This document shows, piece by piece, positions 32,019 through 37,704 of a DNA stretch of 37,704 bases (position 1 is its first letter; every line of letters begins with the position of its first letter). The notes beneath the pieces are model-generated. The model was not told the origin of the DNA. It saw only the letters and a program-made list of their open reading frames with translations, and did no database searches. The stretch is from an uncultured Ruminococcus sp. (GTDB lineage: Bacteria > Bacillota > Clostridia > Oscillospirales > Acutalibacteraceae), in assembly GCA_902762615.1 (NCBI GenBank), contig CACWOX010000032.1, positions 1 through 37,704 on the forward strand, written 5' to 3'. Both the position numbers and the translations under genes were made by a program.

Positions 32019-33323
32019 ATGAAAATCAAAGAAACCGTCAAACCGCTTTTGGAAAAAATATTCCATTCACGGCTTTTGGAAAAAATCACCGACGACAGTG
32101 AATACCGGAAGGAGTTGGAATCCATCCGATACGGTGAAAAATCGCTGCTGACAACCGGCGGAAACAGTCAGCCGATGTACCAGATCATTGACCTTGACGA
32201 CCGTTTTCTGTTTGCCGACGTGGACGAATGGCAGCTCATTACGGATTTTGAAAATATTCCCGAGTCAGTTTTTAAAGGAAAGAAGAATCTGGTCATTTCC
32301 AAAAAAAATATTTCTTCAGTCGATATCGGCGTGGCGTATGATGAGGAAGACAACGAAAGAAAGCTGCTGGAATTCGCCGAGATTCGTCTACGCTGGAAGG
32401 TGAAGGTCAGCGGCAAGCGCGGCAATAAGACAAGCCGTCGCTTCCTTTCGCTGGTGCTCACGGACGAAATCGAAGAAGAAAAACTGCGCGCCTTCTTTGC
32501 GGGCGCGGGAAGGCTGCGCCTTATGCCCGACGAGGAATTTGATCGGCTCAACGGGCATGTCCTTACATCCGGCGAGATTTCCTTGCGCCGGAAGCTGAAA
32601 AAAGGCGTTGTCGCCATTCCCATTGTCTCAGTACTGTGTATCTTCTGTGCGTTGCTGCCTTTGGAAGGGCTGAGAAACGCTCTCATTGTGATCGGTGCGC
32701 TGCTTCCGTTTGTGCTTTTCGGACTGAATGTGATTTTTCCCCGTTACCTGTTGATAAGGAGAAGCGATGACTTCCGCTGGGACGAAACCAAATGGGAGCT
32801 CACCATTGACACGGAACCTGCCTTAGTGATCACCGCCGTAGCACAAGCCACACTGCTGGCAGTCTGCGAATCCAGACTGTTTCCCTCTGCGGATGAAAGC
32901 GTGGGGCGGTGGCTTACGATCACCTTAGTGCCGTTTGTCATCGTGGCGGGCGTAATGCTGTTCATTATGCTTTCACAGACAAGCGGGTGGAAGGAGAGGC
33001 TGTATTCGTCGCTTCTCTGCCTGTTTTTTGCCTTTTTCACCTGCCTCAGCGGGGTGTACCTGCTCAACGGAGCGCTGGATCAAAGCGCCCCTGCCGTTTA
33101 TTCCGGGCAGATCGAGAAAAAATGGACGGAACGGGGTTACAAAGGCGGAGACGTTTACTGTATTCAAATCAGCCGTGAGGACGGCATCACAGAAGAATTC
33201 TCTATCTTTGAAGCCGAGTACGAACGCGCCCGCAAGGGCGACTTTTTGACGATTGAGGAATATGCCGGAGCATTGGGGATTTCATATAAAAAGGCTGTCA
33301 TTCCGGCTGAAAAAGACAATTGA
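32019..33323 (+). CDS. Membrane protein of unknown function, tandem set member 3
   Basis: This 434-aa protein has a charged cytoplasmic N-terminus of about 200 residues (IDLDDRFLFADVDEWQLITDFENIP resembles the equivalent part of member 1), membrane segments at about 209-228, 232-252, 275-292, 307-328 and 335-360, and a C-terminal beta domain ending EEYAGALGISYKKAVIPAEKDN. The start is ATG 32019, 12 nt after AGGAG; the longer frame begins with TTG inside the previous gene. The rarA gene follows 45 bp later. Confidence 0.7.
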   Translation: MKIKETVKPLLEKIFHSRLLEKITDDSEYRKELESIRYGEKSLLTTGGNSQPMYQIIDLDDRFLFADVDEWQLITDFENIPESVFKGKKNLVISKKNISSVDIGVAYDEEDNERKLLEFAEIRLRWKVKVSGKRGNKTSRRFLSLVLTDEIEEEKLRAFFAGAGRLRLMPDEEFDRLNGHVLTSGEISLRRKLKKGVVAIPIVSVLCIFCALLPLEGLRNALIVIGALLPFVLFGLNVIFPRYLLIRRSDDFRWDETKWELTIDTEPALVITAVAQATLLAVCESRLFPSADESVGRWLTITLVPFVIVAGVMLFIMLSQTSGWKERLYSSLLCLFFAFFTCLSGVYLLNGALDQSAPAVYSGQIEKKWTERGYKGGDVYCIQISREDGITEEFSIFEAEYERARKGDFLTIEEYAGALGISYKKAVIPAEKDN

Positions 33324-33368
33324 CGAATAACGAACCAATTTGCAGAGAAAAGGTGGTTACGAAAAAAT

Positions 33369-34640
33369 ATGGCTTCACCGCTTGCGGACAGAATTCGTCC
33401 GAAGGACATCGACGATATGATAGGGCAGCGTCATCTGCTGGGCGAAAACTGCGCTTTGCGCAAAATAATAGAATCGGGGCATATTCCCAACATGGTCTTT
33501 TACGGGCCGCCCGGAATCGGCAAGACCACGCTCGCCGGCATTATTGCCGCCAAGACCAACCGCCGTCTGCACAAGCTCAACGGCACTACCGCCTCCACCA
33601 AGGACATCAAGGACATAGTGGACGAGCTGGACACCTTCATGGCGCAGAACGGGATTCTGCTTTACCTCGACGAGATACAGTATTTTACCAAGAAGCAGCA
33701 GCAGACCCTGCTGGAATTTATCGAGAACGGCAAGATAACGCTCATCGCCTCCACCACCGAAAATCCCTATTTTTACGTCTACAGCGCGATTCTCAGCCGC
33801 TCCACGGTGTTTGAATTCAAGCCTGTGCCGCCCGAAGAGGTGGAGCGCGGTGTGAAACGCGCCTTTGCCTTCATGGAGAAGGAGCTGGGCGAGACATTTG
33901 AGATCGAAGCGGGAGTGAAAAAAACAATTGCCGTCGGCTGCGGCGGAGATGTGCGCAAATCGCTCAATTCGGTGGAGCTGTGCGTCATGTCCTGCGTTCC
34001 CGAAAACGGCGTGCGAAAGATTTCTCTCGACAGGGCAAAGGAACTCTCTCAGCGCAGCGCCTTCCGCTACGACAAGGACGGCGAGGAGCATTACGACATT
34101 CTCTCGGCATTTCAGAAATCCCTACGAGGCTCCGATCCGGACGCTGCCATTCATTACCTTGCGCGGCTGATCGAAGCAAACGACCTTCCCTCTATCTGCC
34201 GCCGCCTGATGGTCTGCACCTGCGAGGACGTGGGGCTTGCCTATCCGCAGCTTATTCCGATTGTGAAAAGCTGCATTGACGCGGCGCTGATGGTAGGCTT
34301 GCCCGAAGCGAGGATTCCCCTTGCCGACGCGGTGGTGCTGGTCGCAACGGCGCCCAAATCCAATTCGGCATATCTCGCCTTGGACGCCGCTCTTGCCGAC
34401 ATACGCGCCGGAAGGGTCGGCTCCATTCCGCGGCAGCTCCAGAACAAGCACTTTGACGGCGAGGACGCGGCGGTCAAGGGACAGCATTATCTCTATCCCC
34501 ATGACTTTCCGAATCATTATGTCCGGCAGCAATATCTTCCCGATATGCTGAAGAACGCGCATTATTACGACTTCGGGGACAACAAGAACGAGCAGGCCGC
34601 CAAGGTTTACTGGGACAAAATCAAGAACGGCGGCAAATAA
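33369..34640 (+). CDS. rarA: RarA/MgsA-family AAA+ ATPase (replication-associated recombination protein)
   Basis: This 423-aa cytoplasmic ATPase has an N-terminal segment PLADRIRPKDIDDMIGQRHLLG, Walker A GPPGIGKT (46-53), Walker B LLYLDEIQ (around 101), sensor 1 LIASTTENPYF and arginine-finger region SRSTVFEFKP. The C-terminal MgsA domain follows with AAIHYLARLIEAND, PEARIPLADAVVLVATAPKSNSAY and QYLPDML. This is the full family length and order. RarA acts at stalled replication forks as a tetramer that interacts with single-strand binding protein. AAAGGTGG lies about 12 nt before ATG 33369. It ends a possible operon with the upstream membrane protein genes; no functional link is evident. Confidence 0.93.
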   Translation: MASPLADRIRPKDIDDMIGQRHLLGENCALRKIIESGHIPNMVFYGPPGIGKTTLAGIIAAKTNRRLHKLNGTTASTKDIKDIVDELDTFMAQNGILLYLDEIQYFTKKQQQTLLEFIENGKITLIASTTENPYFYVYSAILSRSTVFEFKPVPPEEVERGVKRAFAFMEKELGETFEIEAGVKKTIAVGCGGDVRKSLNSVELCVMSCVPENGVRKISLDRAKELSQRSAFRYDKDGEEHYDILSAFQKSLRGSDPDAAIHYLARLIEANDLPSICRRLMVCTCEDVGLAYPQLIPIVKSCIDAALMVGLPEARIPLADAVVLVATAPKSNSAYLALDAALADIRAGRVGSIPRQLQNKHFDGEDAAVKGQHYLYPHDFPNHYVRQQYLPDMLKNAHYYDFGDNKNEQAAKVYWDKIKNGGK

Positions 34641-34714
34641 ATCGACAACTTTGCACCCGAATTATCCGGATTTTTGTTGCTTTGCACGGTTTTGCAGGGC
34701 GTAGAAATTAACCC

Positions 34715-34744
34715 TTTACATGATTGACGAAAACATGATATAAT
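34715..34744 (+). promoter_or_regulatory. Promoter of the zinc-ribbon/ABC-F genes
   Basis: TTTACA (34715-34720) and TATAAT (34739-34744) are 18 bp apart. Transcription would start at about 34751, at the very base of the hairpin at 34749-34782. Confidence 0.65.
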
Positions 34745-34748
34745 CATT

Positions 34749-34782
34749 ACCGTGTGTGTATTCTGTTCAGAAGCCACACGGT
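34749..34782 (+). promoter_or_regulatory. 5'-terminal mRNA hairpin
   Basis: ACCGTGTG (34749-34756) pairs with CACACGGT (34775-34782), with an inner TTCT-GTTC-AGAA stem. As it lies at the predicted 5' end of the transcript and is followed by A-rich rather than T-rich sequence, an RNA-stabilising or regulatory role is more likely than termination. Confidence 0.45.
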
Positions 34783-34819
34783 AAAAAACACACTGATACA
34801 TTTCGGGAGGTTATTTCCT

Positions 34820-35047
34820 ATGATCTGTCCTTTTTGCGGTAAGGAAATGGAGAAGGGGATTTTGTCGGGTGATGGAAGAAGCAGAGTAAGATGGAAAGCC
34901 GGTGACAAGAAAGCCGATTTAAGCGATACTTTGATCGATTCCGGTCGTGTTACCGCTGTCAGCTACACTTTGGCTTCATTTACCGTGGAATCCTATTTCT
35001 GCGCGGCTTGTAAAAAAATGATTTTTGATACCGATGTAAAAAAATAA
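34820..35047 (+). CDS. Zinc-ribbon protein (DUF6487-like), 75 aa
   Basis: The protein begins MICPFCGKEMEKGILSGDGR and ends with CAACKKMIFD, giving two CxxC pairs (residues 3-6 and about 61-64) that would bind one zinc ion, with a strand-rich middle containing VRWKAGDKK. The arrangement matches the small DUF6487-like proteins of Firmicutes, whose function is unknown. GGGAGG (34805-34810) lies 9 nt before ATG 34820; a longer frame upstream runs through the leader hairpin. The ABC-F gene follows 27 bp later. Confidence 0.75.
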   Translation: MICPFCGKEMEKGILSGDGRSRVRWKAGDKKADLSDTLIDSGRVTAVSYTLASFTVESYFCAACKKMIFDTDVKK

Positions 35048-35074
35048 CGAAAACAATTGAGGAGGAATATAAAT

Positions 35075-36688
35075 TTGATCACAGTTTCAAATGTAAGCCT
35101 GAATTTCGGCGGAACCAACCTTTTTAAAGACGTCAATTTAAAATTTACCCCCGGCAACTGCTACGGCATTATCGGCGCAAACGGCGCGGGGAAATCCACA
35201 TTTCTCAAAATTCTCTCGGGCGAGCTGGAGCCTTCCACCGGAGAAGTGACCATTCCTAAGGAAATGAGAATGTCCATACTCAAGCAGAATCACTTTGAAT
35301 ACAACGAGTATTCCATCATGGACACGGTCATCATGGGCAATCCCAGACTCTATGAAATTATTCAGGAGAAGGACGCGCTCTACGCAAAGCCGGATTTCAG
35401 TGAGGAGGACGGCATTTTAGCCTCCGAGCTGGAGGGCGAATTTGCCGAGCTCAACGGCTGGGACGCGGAAATCGACGTTTCCAAGCTGCTCAGCGGTCTG
35501 GGTCTGGGCGACGTTGACCCCTACGCCACTCTCAGCACGCTCAACGACCGCGACAAGATCAAGGTGCTGCTGGCGCAGGCGCTCTTCGGACAGCCCGAAA
35601 TTATCCTGCTCGACGAGCCGACCAACCATCTGGATATTCAGGCGATCAAGTGGCTGGAGGATTTCCTCATGGATTACATCGGCACGGTCATCGTCGTGTC
35701 GCATGACCGCCACTTCCTCAACAATGTGTGTACGCACATCGTTGATATCGACTACACCAAGATCAAGATGTACGTCGGCAACTACGACTTCTGGTACCAT
35801 TCCAGTCAGCTCATGCAGCGCTTGCTCAACGACCAGAACAAAAAGCGCGAGGACAAGATCAAGGAACTGCAATCCTTCATCGAGCGCTTTTCCGCGAATA
35901 AATCCAAGGCAAAGCAGGCGACCGCACGCCGCAAGCTGCTCGACAAGCTGACGGTCGAGGAAATGCCGGCATCCAGCAGAAAGTACCCCTTTGTCGTATT
36001 CAATATGGACAGAGAAGCCGGCAAGGAAATTCTCTGGGTGGAAGGTCTGACCAAGACGGTCAACGGCGTGAAGGTGCTCAACAACGTCTCCTTCCGCGTC
36101 AACAAGGGCGACAAGATCGCATTCGTGGGCGACAATGAAATCGCCAACACCACATTGTTCCAGATACTCATGGGCGAGATGGAGCCGGATGAAGGCTCCT
36201 TCAAATGGGGCGTCAGCACTACGCAGTCCTACTTCCAGAAGGACAGCTCGGAGTATTTCAACAACTGTGAGCTGTCCATCATCGACTGGCTGGCGCAGTA
36301 CGCGCCCGACGCGCTGCAAACCACCCTGCGCGGCTTCCTCGGCAAAATGCTCTTCTCGGGCGACGATGTATTGAAGCCCGTCAACGTCCTCTCCGGCGGC
36401 GAAAAGGTGCGCTGCATGCTCTCGCGCATGATGATGTTCGGCTCCAACGTGCTTGTCATGGACCAGCCCACCAACCATCTAGACCTCGAAAGCATTACCG
36501 CCGTCAATGACGGGCTCATCGCATTCAAGGGCAATATTCTTTTTGCCTCGCACGATCATCAGTTCATTCAGACAGTGGCAGACAGAATCATCGAGATCAT
36601 GGACGAGGGCTGCATTGACAGAATGATGTGCTACGACGATTACATCGAGGCGCGTCCTTCCATCGTTGCGGCACGCAATAAGGAATGA
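35075..36688 (+). CDS. ABC-F family ATPase (translation factor-type, YkpA/YbiT-like)
   Basis: This 537-aa soluble protein has two ATP-binding domains and no membrane part. Domain 1 has Walker A GANGAGKS (34-41) and LLDEPTNHLD (Asp180, Glu181) but a diverged signature LSTLNDRD (153-160). A charged interdomain linker follows (about 245-310). Domain 2 has LSGGE (439-443), but its Walker A region reads GDNEIANTT (352-360) without the lysine, and Walker B is MDQPTNHLD with Gln464 instead of Glu. ABC-F proteins act at the ribosome. The start is TTG 35075, 9 nt after GGAGG (35061-35065); the only earlier start codon is inside that site. Confidence 0.88.
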   Translation: MITVSNVSLNFGGTNLFKDVNLKFTPGNCYGIIGANGAGKSTFLKILSGELEPSTGEVTIPKEMRMSILKQNHFEYNEYSIMDTVIMGNPRLYEIIQEKDALYAKPDFSEEDGILASELEGEFAELNGWDAEIDVSKLLSGLGLGDVDPYATLSTLNDRDKIKVLLAQALFGQPEIILLDEPTNHLDIQAIKWLEDFLMDYIGTVIVVSHDRHFLNNVCTHIVDIDYTKIKMYVGNYDFWYHSSQLMQRLLNDQNKKREDKIKELQSFIERFSANKSKAKQATARRKLLDKLTVEEMPASSRKYPFVVFNMDREAGKEILWVEGLTKTVNGVKVLNNVSFRVNKGDKIAFVGDNEIANTTLFQILMGEMEPDEGSFKWGVSTTQSYFQKDSSEYFNNCELSIIDWLAQYAPDALQTTLRGFLGKMLFSGDDVLKPVNVLSGGEKVRCMLSRMMMFGSNVLVMDQPTNHLDLESITAVNDGLIAFKGNILFASHDHQFIQTVADRIIEIMDEGCIDRMMCYDDYIEARPSIVAARNKE

Positions 36689-36693
36689 TTGTT

Positions 36694-37704
36694 ATGCGTT
36701 ATAAACATCAAAAACACCAACATTATCCATTCATAAAAAGGATACTGGCATCGTTTTTATCCTTTGCGGTGATGGTTACTGCTTTTATTTGCTGTTGCGC
36801 ACAAGTGTCTGCCGCCTCAGAATACATTATAGTCACCGGCAAAAGCGTCAATGTCAGAAGCAATGCGGGTACCTCCTATTCTGTCATAGGCACGGCGCAC
36901 AAGGGCGACAGGTATGAATATATCGGCGTTAAAAAGAACGCGAAGGGTCAGACATGGTACCTTGTCAGATATTCAAAGAAGAAACAGGGCTGGATCAGCG
37001 CAAAATATACCAAAAAGTCCGCAGACAAAACAACAACCAAAACGACGGCTAAGACCACGGTCAAAACGACGGCTAAAACGACAGCCAAAACGACGGCTAA
37101 AACCAATGCCGCATCTTCCCAGCCAACATCCAAGAAGGTGAAGATTACCGGCAGCACAGTTGTTGTCAGAAAAGGGGCGGGCTTGTCCTACTCAAAAATC
37201 GGCAAAACAAAAAAGGGCAGCCAATACACCTATATAAGCAGCAAGAAGGATTCGTCGGGTGTAACATGGTACCAGATAAAATACGGCTCCTCTAAAAAAG
37301 GCTGGGTTATTTCAAAGTACAGCAAATTGGTAACTGTCTCTTCTCCGACAACCCAAAAGACCGCTTCAACAACCAAAGCGACTGTTGACACAAAAGCAAC
37401 TACGGTCACCAAAGCGACTGTTGCCACAACAACCATCGCAACAAAAAGTGAATCAGAAACAACCAATATAATTTCCGCAACACAGCCGACTTCCGCAACG
37501 CAGCCGACTTCCGCGACGCAGCCGACTTCCGCAACGCAGCCGACTTCCGCAACGCAATCCACTTCCGCAACGCAGCCGACTTCCGCGACGCAGCCGACTT
37601 CCGCGACGCAGCCGACTTCCGCAACGCAGCCGACTTCCGCAACGCAGCCGACTTCCGCAACGCAATCCACTTCCGTAACGCAATCCACTTCCGCAACGCA
37701 GCCG
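36694..37704 (+). CDS. Secreted SH3-domain protein with Thr-rich linkers and repeat tail (3' end beyond window)
   Basis: The open frame runs 337 codons to the window edge. A signal peptide (hydrophobic at about 18-38, likely cleavage after VSA) is followed by two bacterial SH3 domains (about 45-105 and 148-212; VNVRSNAGTSYSVIG and VVVRKGAGLSYSKIG, each ending in KxGWI/V). These are separated by a Lys/Thr-rich linker of KTTA repeats and followed by another Thr-rich linker and a tail of TSATQP hexapeptides. Bacterial SH3 domains bind cell-wall peptides; a catalytic domain could follow beyond the edge. AAGGA precedes ATG 36694, 5 bp after the ABC-F stop. Confidence 0.85.
   Translation, partial: MRYKHQKHQHYPFIKRILASFLSFAVMVTAFICCCAQVSAASEYIIVTGKSVNVRSNAGTSYSVIGTAHKGDRYEYIGVKKNAKGQTWYLVRYSKKKQGWISAKYTKKSADKTTTKTTAKTTVKTTAKTTAKTTAKTNAASSQPTSKKVKITGSTVVVRKGAGLSYSKIGKTKKGSQYTYISSKKDSSGVTWYQIKYGSSKKGWVISKYSKLVTVSSPTTQKTASTTKATVDTKATTVTKATVATTTIATKSESETTNIISATQPTSATQPTSATQPTSATQPTSATQSTSATQPTSATQPTSATQPTSATQPTSATQPTSATQSTSVTQSTSATQP
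37489..37704 (+). repeat. 18-bp tandem repeat array (TSATQP coding)
   Basis: Twelve exact-length units of ACTTCCGCAACGCAGCCG follow a partly matching unit at 37471-37488. Variants are GCG for GCA in some units, CAATCC ending (TSATQS) in units 4 and 10, and GTA (TSVTQS) in unit 11. Units 4-5 and 10-12 look like copies of larger blocks, and the array reaches the window end and probably continues. Confidence 0.95.

Noticed and set aside
35417-36478. A 353-codon open frame on the minus strand
   Set aside because: It lies wholly opposite the ABC-F gene, whose motifs are unambiguous; the His/Val/Glu-rich translation is the typical shadow of a GC-biased coding strand.
37230-37688. Minus-strand frames with striking repeats (VAEVGC, RKSAAL)
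   Set aside because: They are antisense translations of the TSATQP repeat array and have no start context of their own.
37471-37704. Could the short regular repeats be a CRISPR array?
   Set aside because: The units are contiguous without spacers, are only 18 bp, and are in frame with an SH3 protein.

Overview
The window looks like chromosomal DNA from an anaerobic Firmicute, most likely a gut Ruminococcus-type member of the Clostridia (Oscillospiraceae). This is inferred from the strong AGGAGG ribosome binding sites, sigma-A promoters of the TTGACA-17-TATAAT type, a BlaI/M56 peptidase pair, a BcrA/LanF-type ABC exporter with its two-component system, a giant Gram-positive surface protein ending in an NPxTG-like sorting signal, and Thr-rich SH3 proteins. 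No species can be named from the sequence alone.

Layout. (1) 118-5639: a tight aromatic amino acid operon, tyrA-aroB-aroA-aroC-pheA, with each start overlapping the previous stop. It runs from DAHP through chorismate to prephenate, the phenylpyruvate branch and the hydroxyphenylpyruvate branch; aroD, aroE and aroK are not here. A 53-aa DUF4177-like protein and a strong terminator follow. (2) 6061-9342: a BlaI-type repressor under a double palindromic operator, an M56 (BlaR1/MecR1-like) metallopeptidase whose external domain is not a penicillin-binding domain, and a separate membrane-anchored copy of that external domain. (3) 9530-10369: tRNA-Leu(UAG) and a Phd/ParE-type toxin-antitoxin pair. 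(4) 10370-10978: a non-coding stretch with an interleaved inverted-repeat element, a near-perfect direct repeat and a terminator. (5) 10979-13590: an ECF-like sigma factor, its probable membrane anti-sigma partner and a 43-aa ORF.

(6) 18386-13685, minus strand: an ABC exporter operon of the bacitracin/lantibiotic-resistance type, in the order ATPase, 28-aa membrane peptide, permease, 87-aa Gly-rich membrane protein, second permease, histidine kinase, response regulator. A helical-turn direct repeat lies just upstream of its promoter. (7) 18591-28786: a small membrane protein and a giant (about 3,130 codons) Listeria-Bacteroides-repeat surface protein gene, broken at three places. One break is an apparent 103-bp insertion whose removal restores the frame. 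(8) 28892-34640: an esterase-fold protein lacking its catalytic serine, three tandem membrane proteins sharing a C-terminal motif, and a RarA/MgsA AAA+ ATPase. (9) 34715-37704: a zinc-ribbon protein, an ABC-F protein with unusual second-site ATPase motifs, and the 5' part of a secreted SH3 protein whose tail is an 18-bp tandem repeat array running off the window.

The strongest candidates for something new are the orphan copy of the M56 sensor domain, the serine-less esterase beside three membrane paralogues, the tiny membrane peptides in the exporter operon, the interleaved (pseudoknot-topology) repeat at 10431-10560 and the small insertion in the giant adhesin gene. All functional statements come from reading motifs by eye; no database search was run.
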